From positions 47,056 through 111,055 of the forward strand of contig CAVVAX010000039.1 in assembly GCA_963746275.1 (NCBI GenBank): DNA of 64,000 nucleotides, read 5' to 3'. This DNA is from JAEULH01 sp963746275. Its GTDB lineage: Bacteria > Pseudomonadota > Alphaproteobacteria > Rhodospirillales > Defluviicoccaceae. Made by a program: the position numbers and the translations under genes. This document shows positions 27,798-36,862 of this stretch, piece by piece (position 1 is the stretch's first letter; the number at the start of each line of letters is the position of its first letter). The notes under the pieces were generated by a model. It did not search any database. It was not told the DNA's origin and was given only the letters and a program-made list of their open reading frames with translations.

Positions 27798-27992
27798 TGC
27801 CCCCTCTGTCCTCTGACCTGAAAGATTCCCGCCGGCGCCAAACCGCGCGGTTTCTTCTTCGGTGAGGCGCGGGCCTTAGCGCCCGGCGCCTGCTCTCCAG
27901 AGCCTCATCCCAACTGCGGTCCGGGTGCCTGAGAGTTTCCGGGGCGGTTGCTCCTTCGGCGCCGGCGCCCTGCGCCGGTCTCTCCCGCAGTG
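27798..27992 (-). promoter_or_regulatory. Tandem glycine riboswitch
   Basis: Read on the minus strand, two consecutive glycine aptamers precede gcvT. The first (about 27992-27914) has GCGGGAGAGACC, then CGCCGAAGGAGCAACC and GGAAACTCTCAGGCACC, closing with GGACCGC. The second (about 27906-27798) has CTCTGGAGAGC, a long arm containing CACCGAAGAAGAAACC, then GAATCTTTCAGGTCAGAGG and ACAGAGGGG. The consensus cores GGAGAG, CGAAG and CTCTCAGG are recognisable in both, slightly degenerate (CTTTCAGG) in the second. About 65 bases separate the switch from the gcvT start. Glycine binding is expected to turn on the cleavage genes. Confidence 0.93.
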
Positions 27993-28092
27993 GTCGCCTG
28001 AGGGTTCGTCCTCGTTAGCACATTCCCATGGCGCTGTACCACGAGAAGTCGTCGCCCGGAACGATTTTGCGGGAGGGGGATGCGCCGGGGCT

Positions 28093-28650
28093 TCAGCGCG
28101 GCCCGGTCATGCGGCGGTTGTACTGGAGCTCGTCCTCGCTGAGCTGCAGGCCGAGGAGGATCTCGTAGTAGCCCTCGCCCTCCGTCGGGATCGGCAGGTC
28201 GATGCTGACCGGCGGGTCGTCCTGGACGATGTCGACGCGGGTGCTGTTGCCGGGGAAGGTGACGCTGACCGGGAAGAGCTGCTTGTTGAGGATGTCGGCA
28301 TCGGCGGCGACGACGCTCACGAAGTACTGGAAGTCGGCCTTGCGGTCCTCGTTGGCCGGCCCGCGCGTGGCCGCGATCGCCGGGCCGACGGCGACGACCA
28401 GCTTCGAGGCGCCGCCCCCTTCCTTGGCGTAGATGCAGCCGCTGCGCAAGTCGGTGAGCTCGGCGCGGAAATCGACGTCGACGAGGTCGCGGCCAGGGCC
28501 CGGGGCGAAGCGGGTCAGCGACGCCGCCTCGCTGAGGACCGAGACCGGCGGGCACTCGGCCGGCTCGGGCGTGCTGCCGCAGCCGGCGAGCGCCAGCGCG
28601 AGCAAAAGGCTCGCCGCCGCTGCTTTCCGGGCTTCAACCGCGGACGGCAT
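28093..28650 (-). CDS. Putative lipoprotein, conserved hypothetical
   Basis: 185 residues with a lipoprotein signal peptide ending LALALAGC (cysteine at about residue 24). The mature part contains FAPGPGRDLVDVDFRAELTD, a mid-section DFQYFVSVVAADADILN, then VTFPGNSTRVDIVQDDPPVS and YYEILLGLQLSEDELQYNRR. Similar secreted proteins are common in Alphaproteobacteria, but I cannot name a function. The gene directly abuts the CDGSH protein gene (start codon base 28650, stop of neighbour 28651), so they are co-transcribed. The opposite strand of this gene holds long open frames that are only compositional. Confidence 0.75.
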   Translation of the reverse strand: MPSAVEARKAAAASLLLALALAGCGSTPEPAECPPVSVLSEAASLTRFAPGPGRDLVDVDFRAELTDLRSGCIYAKEGGGASKLVVAVGPAIAATRGPANEDRKADFQYFVSVVAADADILNKQLFPVSVTFPGNSTRVDIVQDDPPVSIDLPIPTEGEGYYEILLGLQLSEDELQYNRRMTGPR

Positions 28651-28899
28651 TCAGGGCGCCGCGACGCTCGAGTGCGAGCCGTCGCAGAAGGGCGGGTTGG
28701 CGGTCTGCTTGCAGCCGCAGAGGAAGCCGGTCTCCGTCTTCTCGGCGGTGAAGATGATGGGGCTCAACCCGGTGCCCTTATGGCTGCCGTCGCACATGGG
28801 CTGCGACGCGCTGCGGCCGCAGGCGCACCAAGCGTACTTTCTGCCTTCCTCGAGAGTGACCGCGAACGGCGACAACTGGGCGCAGACGGGTTCGGACAT
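28651..28899 (-). CDS. Double CDGSH iron-sulfur domain protein
   Basis: 82 residues with two complete CDGSH motifs: WCACGRSASQPMCDGSH and LCGCKQTANPPFCDGSH. Each C-x-C-x8-9-C-x3-H set ligates a [2Fe-2S] cluster with three cysteines and one histidine, as in mitoNEET. Tandem-motif proteins of this size correspond to the Miner2-like/bacterial class and are soluble, with no membrane anchor here. The role is unknown; redox or iron-sulfur handling is likely. The frame is clean and complete. Confidence 0.92.
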   Translation of the reverse strand: MSEPVCAQLSPFAVTLEEGRKYAWCACGRSASQPMCDGSHKGTGLSPIIFTAEKTETGFLCGCKQTANPPFCDGSHSSVAAP

Positions 28900-29034
28900 G
28901 TCGGCATCATCCCTGCGGGCACGACCGACCGATCCGGCCGGCTCGAAAAAAAGCGAGGCCTCCGGCGGCTTGGCGGCCGCCGCTGCGGGCGCTAGACACT
29001 ATCCCCCGCCCATCGCCCATGACAAGATGACGCA

Positions 29035-29997
29035 ATGGCCGTCTACACCGAAATCGCCGACGAGGAGGTAGCCGGCTTCGTCGCCCAGTACGACATTGGC
29101 CGCGTCGTCGCCTGCAAGGGCATCGCCGAGGGGATCGAGAACACCAACTACCTGCTCGTCACCGAACGCGGCACCTTCATTCTCACCCTCTACGAGAAGC
29201 GGGTCAGGCCGGCGGACCTGCCGTTCTTCCTGGCGCTCATGAACCATCTCGCCGCCCGCGGCTTCCCCTGCCCCACTCCGGTGCCGGGTCACGATGGCCA
29301 GGTTTTGCGAACGGTGGCCGGGCGGGCGGCCGCCATCGTCACCTTCCTCAGCGGCATGTGGCCGCGCCGGCCGACGGCGGTGCACTGCGCCGAGCTCGGC
29401 GCGGCAATGGCTAGGATGCACCTCGCCGCCGCCAACTTCCCGGGCAGCCGCGACAACGACCTGTCGGTCGCGGGCTGGCGGCCGCTCTACGAGGCCACCG
29501 TTCGCCGCGGCCACAGCCTTGCGCTGGAGTTGCGGCGCGAGCTGGAGGAAGAACTGGCGGCCCTGGAGGCGGCATGGCCGCGGAGCCTGCCCGGCGGGAT
29601 CATCCACGCCGACCTGTTCCCCGACAACGTCTTCTTCGAGACCGAGCGGCTCTCCGGCGTCATCGACTTCTATTTCGCCTGCCGCGACTTCCTTGCCTAC
29701 GACCTCGCCGTCTGCCTCAATGCCTGGTGCTTCGAGCCGGACGGCAGCTTCAACGTCACCAAGGCGCGGCGGCTGGTGCAGGCGTATCGCACAGTGCGTG
29801 AGCTGGACCCTGAGGAGCGCGAAGCCTTGCCGCTGCTCTCCCGCGGCGCCGCGATGCGGTTTCTACTGACCCGCCTCTACGACTGGCTGAACACCCCGCA
29901 GACGGCGCTCGTCACCCGGAAGAACCCGATGGAGTACCTGCAGAAGATGCGCTTCCACCGGGGCGTGCGCAGCTTCGGCGGCTATGGCCTCGACTGA
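29035..29997 (+). CDS. thrB: Homoserine kinase, ThrB type II (aminoglycoside phosphotransferase fold)
   Basis: Phosphorylates homoserine in threonine biosynthesis. At 320 residues it matches the alphaproteobacterial/Pseudomonas ThrB. N-lobe: GIAEGIENTNYLLVTERGTF. Catalytic loop: GIIHADLFPDNVFFETERLS, and the metal-binding aspartate VIDFYFACRDFLAYDLAVCL. C-terminal end HRGVRSFGGYGLD is family-typical. Its 3' end overlaps the rnhA frame. thrB-rnhA adjacency is conserved in many Alphaproteobacteria. Confidence 0.95.
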   Translation: MAVYTEIADEEVAGFVAQYDIGRVVACKGIAEGIENTNYLLVTERGTFILTLYEKRVRPADLPFFLALMNHLAARGFPCPTPVPGHDGQVLRTVAGRAAAIVTFLSGMWPRRPTAVHCAELGAAMARMHLAAANFPGSRDNDLSVAGWRPLYEATVRRGHSLALELRRELEEELAALEAAWPRSLPGGIIHADLFPDNVFFETERLSGVIDFYFACRDFLAYDLAVCLNAWCFEPDGSFNVTKARRLVQAYRTVRELDPEEREALPLLSRGAAMRFLLTRLYDWLNTPQTALVTRKNPMEYLQKMRFHRGVRSFGGYGLD

Positions 29998-30493
29998 GGC
30001 CATGAGCGAGGACAAGAGCGAGGCCAAGAGCGAGGACGACGTCGTCAAGATCTTCACCGACGGCGCCTGCCTCGGCAATCCGGGGCCCGGCGGCTGGGGC
30101 GCGATCCTGCGCTGGCGGGAGGAGAGCCAAGAGATCTCCGGCGGCGCGCCGGCCACGACCAACAACCAGATGGAGCTCATGGCCGCCATCGCCGCGCTGG
30201 AAGCATTGCACCGCGGTGTCCGGGTGCGCCTTTACACCGACAGCATGTACGTGCGCGACGGCATCACCAGCTGGATCCACCAGTGGAAGCGCAACGGCTG
30301 GCGGACCGCCGCGCGCAAGCCGGTGCGCAACGTCGAACTGTGGCAGCGGCTGGATGCGGCGATGGCCGCCCACGACGTCGAGTGGCACTGGGTGCGCGGC
30401 CATTCTGGCCATCCGGAGAACGAACGCGCTGACGCTTTGGCTCGGGCGGCGGCCGCAGAGGCGCGGGCCTCCGGTTCCGGTAATCCGACCTAG
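29984..30493 (+). CDS. rnhA: Ribonuclease HI
   Basis: Degrades RNA in RNA-DNA hybrids. Catalytic residues: D in IFTDGACLGNPGPGGWGAIL, E in NNQMELMAAIAALEAL, D in LYTDSMYVRDGITSWIHQWK, with WHWVRGHSGHPENERADALA supplying the histidine loop and last aspartate. The family core begins around VVKIFTDG. Two starts are possible, the ATG at 29984 (overlapping thrB by 14 bases) or the ATG at 30002 (MSEDKSEAKSEDD); the extra N-terminal residues are not conserved. Confidence 0.96.
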   Translation: MASTEAMSEDKSEAKSEDDVVKIFTDGACLGNPGPGGWGAILRWREESQEISGGAPATTNNQMELMAAIAALEALHRGVRVRLYTDSMYVRDGITSWIHQWKRNGWRTAARKPVRNVELWQRLDAAMAAHDVEWHWVRGHSGHPENERADALARAAAAEARASGSGNPT

Positions 30494-30600
30494 CCCTCGT
30501 TCTTCGTGGTGATGCCGGTTCGATCTGTGATAGATTTACTGTAGTGGTAAATCGCCGCCGGAATGTCGAACAGACCGTGACGCAGACAAGGGAGGCTAAC

Positions 30601-31077
30601 ATGGCTTGCCCTTGGACCGAGGCCATGAGCGTCGGCGTACCGGCCCTGGACTCGGACCATCGCTGTCTGGTGCGCATCATCAACCTCCTCGCCGAGGTTG
30701 ATCATGGCGCAGAGGCCCCCTCCACGGTCGAGACCGTTCTCGAGACGCTGGCGATGTATGCGCGCTATCATTTCTCGCGCGAGGAGCGGCTGATGGACGA
30801 GTGCGGCTTTCCCGCCTCCCAGTTCCATCGCGCCGCGCATGAAGAATTTTCCGAGTACATCCACGGGCTGCGCGTCGGCCTCGCCGGCAGGGCGACCCCG
30901 GACCTCGCCAAGGAGCTGCTGGATTATCTGACCCAGTGGCTGCGCCACCACATCCTGATCCAGGACATGGCCTACAGGCCCTACGTCCGCGGCACGTATG
31001 CCGCCGCGAACGACGCCGCCGAGCTGCAACCGGCGATCAGCCGCGAGCGCGGCATGGCCGGCCGGCTCCGCGCCTGA
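30601..31077 (+). CDS. Bacteriohemerythrin, second copy
   Basis: 158 residues from the ATG at 30601 (MACPWTEAMSVGVPALDSDH), which follows a GGGAGG ribosome-binding site. An in-frame start at 30544 would add 19 residues without homology. Diiron ligands: LDSDHRCL, HFSREERLMDEC, FHRAAHEEF and RHHILIQDMAYRPY. It shares the WTEAMSVGV start with the copy at 5477, but the two differ enough to be old paralogues. There is no chemotaxis or cyclase domain attached, so it is a stand-alone O2 binder. Confidence 0.9.
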   Translation: MACPWTEAMSVGVPALDSDHRCLVRIINLLAEVDHGAEAPSTVETVLETLAMYARYHFSREERLMDECGFPASQFHRAAHEEFSEYIHGLRVGLAGRATPDLAKELLDYLTQWLRHHILIQDMAYRPYVRGTYAAANDAAELQPAISRERGMAGRLRA

Positions 31078-31218
31078 CCCCGCGCCTGATCCCCTCCCCC
31101 TGCGCTGGCGGCCGGCGCAACGACACCCGCGCCCAAGGAAAATGTTGCACCGCGCCGCGACGGTGACATATCGCCGGCATTCTTCGCGCCCACCGCTCGC
31201 CCTCGTGTCCGGAGAAGC

Positions 31219-31845
31219 GTGCTCGACATGCCAGCGAAACTGAAGCGCGGCCTGATTCTGGGCCTTTGGCTGCGCTCGCCGTTCGAGATCGGCGCCGTGG
31301 CCGCCAGCAGCGCACCGCTGGCGCGGGCCATGGCGCGGCAGGTCAACCCGAGCCGGCCGGGGCTAGTCGTCGAACTCGGCGGCGGCACCGGCGCGATCAC
31401 CGAGGCCCTGCTCGATCGCGGCGTTGCGCCCAGCCGGCTGGTCATCGTCGAGCGTCACCCGCGGCTTCACCGCCTGCTGCAACAGCGTTTTCCGGCGGCG
31501 ACGGTGCTCCAGGGCGATGCCGCGCACCTGCGCCAGCTCCTTGCTGCCCACGGCCTGCGCGGAGTCAGGGCCGTCGTGTCCGGGCTGCCGCTGCTCGCCA
31601 TGGGCGAGACCCAGCAAAGGGCCATCGTCGTGGCGTCCATGGGCGTGCTCTCGCCGGGTGGCCGGTTCGTCCAGTTCAGCTACGGGCCTGCCTGTCCCGT
31701 GCCGGAAAAGCTGCGCAAGGAGCTCGGCGTTCGCGCCCGCAGCGTTGCCAACATCCTGTTGAACCTGCCGCCGGCGCGGGTCTGGGTGATGGCTTCCCGG
31801 TCCTCGGCCGGCCGTTCGTTGGCGACGCCGCTCGAAGCCGCCTGA
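31219..31845 (+). CDS. Phospholipid N-methyltransferase (Sinorhizobium/rRNA-dimethylase-like type)
   Basis: SAM-dependent enzyme of 208 residues: SSAPLARAMARQVNPSRPGL, then motif I VVELGGGTGAITEALLDRGV, LVIVERHPRLHRLLQQRFPA, LQGDAAHLRQLLAAHGL and AVVSGLPLLAMGETQQRAIV. This matches the Sinorhizobium-type PmtA that methylates phosphatidylethanolamine, related to KsgA-like methyltransferases. It is unrelated in sequence to the Rhodobacter-type enzyme at 20790. The start is GTG at 31219 after GGAGAAGC; the ATG nine bases in is an alternative. Whether it makes all three methylations is not deducible. Confidence 0.8.
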   Translation: MLDMPAKLKRGLILGLWLRSPFEIGAVAASSAPLARAMARQVNPSRPGLVVELGGGTGAITEALLDRGVAPSRLVIVERHPRLHRLLQQRFPAATVLQGDAAHLRQLLAAHGLRGVRAVVSGLPLLAMGETQQRAIVVASMGVLSPGGRFVQFSYGPACPVPEKLRKELGVRARSVANILLNLPPARVWVMASRSSAGRSLATPLEAA

Positions 31846-32004
31846 GAAGAAACGCCTCTCGCCCCCACTGCCGCTCCCATTGCCGCTCAGCGCAAGTCGA
31901 CGCCGACGCCGCGAACCGCTGCCGACGGGATCGTCACGGTGAAGCGGCATTGACGTCCCCGAGAGCCATTGGCGTCGTTCAACGGTCAATCGCAAGCAAT
32001 CATC

Positions 32005-34755
32005 TTAAACCCGTGCCGCCGCCGGCCAGGTATCCCGCCGTTCCCGCGCTGTGGCGCCGCCCCCCTCGCCATACTCGAGGAACTCGCCCGCCGTCGTCGT
32101 CGCGAAGAAGCGCAGCAGCGGCGCGATCAGGCCGGTCCAGCCAGTCTGATGGCTGGCGCCGAGCCCAGTGCCGTCGTCGCCGTGGAAATACTCGTGAAAG
32201 AGCAGCAGCTCGAGCCCGTGCGGGTCACCCTGTGCGGGTCCGCGTCGGCGCATTGCCGGCCGCATGCCGTCGGCGTCGTTGCGGAACAGCGCCGCCAGCC
32301 GGCCGGTGATGAGCTCGGCGATCTCGTAAAGCGTCAGCCGCTGCCCGGAGCCGGCCGGACATTCGATGCGCAGACGGTTGCCGTAGTAGAGGTACTGCTG
32401 GAGCAAGGCGTTGATCAGCAGCGCGTTCAGGGGCAACCACACGGGCCCGCGCCAGTTGACGTTGCCGGCGCATAAGAGGTCCCCGGCCTCACCGGGCTCA
32501 TAGGCCACGGTGATGGCGGCGCCCTCGCTGAGATCGAGGCGGGCGGGCGACTGGAGGTGCGCTTTAGACAGCGAACGCACCCCGAAGGGCGATAGGAACT
32601 CCGCCTCATCGAGAACGCGGGCCAGCAACCGGCGGAGCCTCGCCTCGCCGACGATGGCGACGAGCCGACGCTCACGGTGCCCGGGCCGCCCCGGATCGAC
32701 CAGCCGCGCCGACCAGTCGGGATGGGCGGCGAGGCAACGGCGCAGCCTCTCTTCCAGCCTGGGAAGCCGCTCCAGCGCGGAGCCGGGCACGACGGCTGCG
32801 GCGAGCATCGGCACGATACCGGCAAAGCCGCGGGCCCGCAGCGGCGCGGCGCCGCTTCGGCACGGACGAGCTCGTAGGACCAGCCGTCCGCCTCGTCCCA
32901 GAGCGACAGGTCGCTGCCGGCCATGTGCTCCATGGCGGCCGCCATGGTCATGAGGTGGTCGAAGAACGTCACCGCGAACGGCTCGTACTGCGCATCGTCG
33001 GCCGCGAGCTCCACCGCGATCTGCAGCATCTGCGCGCATTGGAACGCCATCCATGCGCTTGCCGCCGAGGTTTCGAGCCGGCCGCCGCCGGGACCCTCGC
33101 GATCGAAGAGCTCGATCGCATCGACGGCGACAAGGCCGCCCGAAAGCAGGTCACGGCCTTCGCTGTCGAGCCGGTTGGCCCACCAGGTGAAGTTCATAAG
33201 CAGGCCGGGGAAGGCGCTGCGCAGGAAGGCGAGATCGCCGCTGCCGCCGCGCCTGACCTTGTCGTGGGCATAGACGGACCAGACCGCCCAGGCATGGAGC
33301 GGCGGCTCGTTCGCCGAGAAATTCCATTCGCTGGCCGGCAGCTTGCCGTTGGGATGGAGGTAGCGGCCCGTCGAGCAGCATGGTGAGCTGGCGTTTGGCC
33401 AGCTCAGCGTCGATGAGCGCGAGCGGCAGGCCGTGAAACGCCAGGTTCCAGGCCGCGTACCACGGGTACTCCCACTTGTCCGGAACGGTGATGACGTCGG
33501 CGTTGGCGAGGTGCCCCCAGCCGACGTTGCGAACCGGCCGTGCCGCTGCGATCCCCACGCCGGCGCCGTGCTCGCCGAGCCAGCGGGAAGCGTCGAAATA
33601 GTAGAACTGCGCGTTCCACAGCATCCCGGCGCAGGCCTGGCGCAGGATCATCGCCGCGTCGGGATCCTCGCCGGCGATGGCGTCGGGCAGCAGCGTCGCG
33701 TAGAAGGCATCGGCCTCGGCACGCCGCGCCGCCAGGATGGCGTCGAAGCCCAGGAACGGGCCGCCGGCCCGGTCCGAGGACGCGGGGGTCCCGTCGGCGA
33801 GGCGCAGGCGCAACTCGCGGCTCTCACCGGCTTCCAGAACGAGATCGTAGCGCACCGCCGCCTTGGTCCCGGTCCGCTTCGGGTTGACCACGCCCTTGGC
33901 GCCGCCGACGACGGCCTCGTTGATGCCGTCCTTGACGAACCGGCCGGCATTGTCGCCACCAAACAGCCGCCGGTTGTTGGTCTCGTTCTCGGTGAACAGG
34001 ACCTGCGGCGCCCCGGCGCAGTAGAGATAACGCACGCCGAGCTCGGCATGCACCGCAGCGACGATGCTGAAGGGCGACTTTTTCTCCACCTGCTTCAGGT
34101 TCGGCTTCGGCGTGTCGTCCGACCATGACCAGGTGTTGCGAAACCAGATGGTCGGCAGCACGGTGAGCGTCGCCGCCTCACGGGCGCGGTTGGTGACGCT
34201 GATGGCGATGAGGATGTCCTCGGGCCCGTCCTTGGCGTACTCGACGACGATGTCGAAGTAGCGGTCGTCGGCGAAGACGCCGGTGTCGATCAGCTCGTAG
34301 GGCGGCTCGTCGCGGCCGCGGGCGGCGTTGCCGGCGACCAGGTCGAGATAGGGAAAGGCCGCCTGCGGGTATTTATAGAGATACTTCGCATACGCGTAGG
34401 TCGGCAGGGCGTCGAGGTAGGCGTAGCACTCCTTCACCGCTTCGCCGTGGTTGCCCTCGCCGTTGCCGAGCCCGAACAGCCGCTCCTTCAGGATCGGGTC
34501 CTTGCCGTTCCAGAGCGCGAGCGCGAAGCAGAGGAGCTGGTGGTCGTCGCTGAAGCCGGCGAGCCCGTCCTCGCCCCAGCGGTAGGCGCGCGAGCGGGCC
34601 TGGTCGTGGGTGAAGTAGCGCCAGGCGTCGCCATCGGCGCTGTAGTCCTCCCGCACCGTGCCCCACTGCCGCTCGCTGAGGTAAGGGCCCCATTTCCGCC
34701 AGTCGGCGGGGCCGTCCGCGGCCTCCTTCAGCCGTTGGTGCTCCGGCGTGTCCAT
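32005..34755 (-). CDS. MGH1-like glycoside hydrolase (GH63-related, YgjK-like), two frame breaks
   Basis: A large (alpha/alpha)6-barrel type glycosidase of about 916 residues. N-terminal part: WRKWGPYLSERQWGTVREDY, DGDAWRYFTHDQARSRAYRW and LLCFALALWNGKDPILKERL; middle: VGWGHLANADVITVPDKWEY, PWYAAWNLAFHGLPLALI. Near 33370 the frame changes (ANEPPLHAWAVWSVYAHDKV, MNFTWWANRLDSEGRDLLSG), and near 32870 it changes back. C-terminal part: CAGNVNWRGPVWLPLNALLI and YYGNRLRIECPAGSGQRLTL. Two compensating single-base errors explain this. No signal peptide is seen, so a cytoplasmic role in a glucoside (for example compatible-solute or glycogen-like) pathway is possible. Substrate unknown. Confidence 0.82.
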
Positions 34756-35155
34756 TCGGCCCGCTCAGGGATCTCGGCGGCGGTTGGCGACCCGGTGGGC
34801 GGTGCGGCGGGCGGTGCGGCGGGCATCGGCGCCATCTCCTTGAACGCGGGCTGGATGAGGATCGATCATCAGGGCGCGGCGGACGCGCGTCCTTCTCCTT
34901 TGTATTCCTTCTGGTGTGAACCCGGTAGCGCCATGGCGCCCGCGCCCATGATGGGGCCGCGTCTCGGGCCCTGCGCAATGATCCCGGGCTCCGCTTGTAG
35001 CGTATCGGCGCTAGCGTCGAGGCGTCCGACGAAGGAGTTGCGGATCGCGACGGCCACGCCTACCGTTCGGCCTCTGGCGCGCCGGCCGTAGTGCCCACGG
35101 TTGCGGCGCGCGGCGCCGTCACAGGGGCGGGGACATCATCAGGAGGGAGTTGACC
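34756..35155. other. Intergenic region, no gene recognised
   Basis: Four hundred bases between the divergent glycosidase and LysM genes. Open frames on both strands are short or shadow-like and lack start signals or motifs. The segment must contain both promoters. A ribosome-binding site (AGGAGGGAG) for the LysM gene lies at its right end. I see no repeat or RNA structure that I can support. Confidence 0.5.
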
Positions 35156-35608
35156 ATGGGACTGTTCGATTTCATCAAGGCCGCGGGCCACAAGCTTGGC
35201 ATCGGCGGTAACGAAGCTCCAAAGCCGGACGATTTGAAGAAGCAGGTCGCCGACCTCGGCTTCGCCTCCGACAAGCTTGACGTGAAGGTCGAGGGCGACA
35301 CGGTGAAGGTCAGCGGCGAGGCCAAGTCGCAAGAGGAGAAGGAGAAGATCATCTTGGCACTCGGCAACGTCGAGGGCGTGGCCAAGGTCGAGGAGAACAT
35401 CACCACGCCCGCCGGCAGCGAGGCCAAGTTCTATACCGTGCAAAGCGGCGACACGCTGTCGAAGATCGCCAAGGCGCAATACGGCGACGCCAACAAGTAC
35501 AACGCGATCTTCGAGGCCAACAAGCCGATGCTCACCCACCCGGACAAGATCTATCCGGGTCAGGTCCTGCGCATCCCGCCGCTCGGCCAGACGACCGCCA
35601 ACGTCTAG
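35156..35608 (+). CDS. BON + LysM domain protein (YgaU/Kbp-like)
   Basis: 150 residues with a BON domain (DLKKQVADLGFASDKLDVKV, GDTVKVSGEAKSQEEKEKII, EGVAKVEENITTP) followed by a C-terminal LysM domain (AKFYTVQSGDTLSKIAKAQY, YNAIFEANKPMLTHPDKIYP, QVLRIPPL). This arrangement equals E. coli Kbp (YgaU), a cytosolic K+-binding protein induced by stress. No signal peptide. The ATG at 35156 follows AGGAGGG. It leads a rightward run with XpaC-like and TelA genes. Confidence 0.92.
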   Translation: MGLFDFIKAAGHKLGIGGNEAPKPDDLKKQVADLGFASDKLDVKVEGDTVKVSGEAKSQEEKEKIILALGNVEGVAKVEENITTPAGSEAKFYTVQSGDTLSKIAKAQYGDANKYNAIFEANKPMLTHPDKIYPGQVLRIPPLGQTTANV

Positions 35609-35772
35609 AGGCTGGCGCAGCGCCGGTCCACGCACGATCGGCGCTGCGCACGCCGCGGCGCAAACCCGGTGTTCGGCGGTTGCCCCCCGACGCCTTGCCA
35701 TTGCGCGCGGCCGCGATTAACCCCCACATCTTCGCCGGCAGCCGCGCTTTGGCGGCGCCGGACGGCTTGGGG

Positions 35773-35943
35773 ATGACGATGTCGCGCGGCATGATGAAGA
35801 TGATTGGCTGGCTCCTGCTCGCGGGAACCATCGGCGTGGTCAGTTGTCAGGCGCTGCTTACCTCAGGCCGGGATGATGCTGAGGTCACGCCGCCGGCCAT
35901 CGAGGCCCCTGCCGCTCCGAGCCCGACGCGGCCGGGAGACTGA
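35773..35943 (+). CDS. Small putative lipoprotein or signal-peptide protein
   Basis: A 56-residue frame from the ATG at 35773 (MTMSRGMMKMIGWLLLAGTI, then GVVSCQALLT). The hydrophobic segment followed by V-V-S-C looks like a lipoprotein signal, and the short mature part is acidic/proline-rich (DDAEVTPPAIEAPAAPSPTR). It ends 16 bases before the XpaC-like gene. I do not recognise a family. A longer in-frame start at 35680 is less likely because it would bury the signal segment. Confidence 0.4.
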   Translation: MTMSRGMMKMIGWLLLAGTIGVVSCQALLTSGRDDAEVTPPAIEAPAAPSPTRPGD

Positions 35944-35959
35944 GGCGGGAGACGGCGCG

Positions 35960-36796
35960 TTGGACACGGAGCTCGGCAAGCTGTGGAAGCGGATGCGCTC
36001 GACCGTTCGCGGCTGGTGGCTCTACGCCCTGCCCCTGCCGCTTGCCTTCGACGCGCTGGTGTCGCTCTGGACCGGCTCGCTGGAGGCAATGCTGTCTTCG
36101 AGCCTCGCCTACGGCGCCTTCCTCGTCGGCGCCACGGTGGCCAGGATCGGCTTCCTCAAGGAAGCGCTTTACGACGACAAGCCCTTCTCCACGCCGCCGC
36201 CGCGCTACAAGTCCGTCGGCGCCGGGATCATGGCGCTGGCGACGACCTTGGCCGCCTATGCCTCGGCCGGGCATGACGCCATCACCGCCGCCGCCTTCGG
36301 CATCGCCTTCACCATCGGCTTTTTCCTGCTCTACGGCTTCGACCCGCGCCCGGGCAGGCTGGCGCTGCCGGCCGATCTCGGCGCCGAGAGCGAGGAGATC
36401 GAGGCGGCGCTGCGCGAGGCCTACGCCAAGGTCGAGGGCATCGAACTCGCCGGGCGGCAGATCCGTTCACTGGAGTTCCGCCGCCGGCTCGACCGGATCG
36501 TCGCCGGCTCCCGGAAGGTGCTCGTCGCGATCGAGGAGAACCCGCGGAGCCTACGCCGGGCCAGGCGCTTCATCAACGTCTACCTCGACGGCGCCAGGCA
36601 GGTAACGGAGACGTACGCCCGCACCCACGTCGGCAGCGATGCCCCACAGCTCGAGCAGAACTTCCGCCAGCTCCTCATCGACATGGAGAGCGTCTGCGAG
36701 GAGCAGCATCGGATGCTGACCGACAACAGCCTCGTCGACCTCGACGTGCAGATCGAGGTGCTGGCGACCCGGCTCAAGCACGAAGGCGTCACCTGA
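35960..36796 (+). CDS. XpaC-like membrane protein (5-bromo-4-chloroindolyl phosphate hydrolysis family)
   Basis: About 278 residues. Two pairs of membrane segments (WLYALPLPLAFDALVSLWTG, MLSSSLAYGAFLVGATVARI; GAGIMALATTLAAYASAG, AITAAAFGIAFTIGFFLLYG) are followed by a cytoplasmic helical domain with EIEAALREAYAKVEGIELAG and FINVYLDGARQVTETYARTH. XpaC proteins are regularly encoded next to TelA, as here. I chose the TTG at 35960 because it follows GGCGGGAG and begins just before homology; no in-frame ATG fits. The biochemical role is unknown. Confidence 0.8.
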   Translation: MDTELGKLWKRMRSTVRGWWLYALPLPLAFDALVSLWTGSLEAMLSSSLAYGAFLVGATVARIGFLKEALYDDKPFSTPPPRYKSVGAGIMALATTLAAYASAGHDAITAAAFGIAFTIGFFLLYGFDPRPGRLALPADLGAESEEIEAALREAYAKVEGIELAGRQIRSLEFRRRLDRIVAGSRKVLVAIEENPRSLRRARRFINVYLDGARQVTETYARTHVGSDAPQLEQNFRQLLIDMESVCEEQHRMLTDNSLVDLDVQIEVLATRLKHEGVT

Positions 36797-36862
36797 CACG
36801 GACCTGAGAACGGGCCGCGGCCCGGCGCCGGAAGAGGCCGCGGCAAGGGGAAGAGCGAGACC

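Noticed and set aside
27905..28555. Leftward and rightward frames over the riboswitch and lipoprotein gene
   Set aside because: No homology; they overlap a structured RNA and a gene with a clear lipobox.
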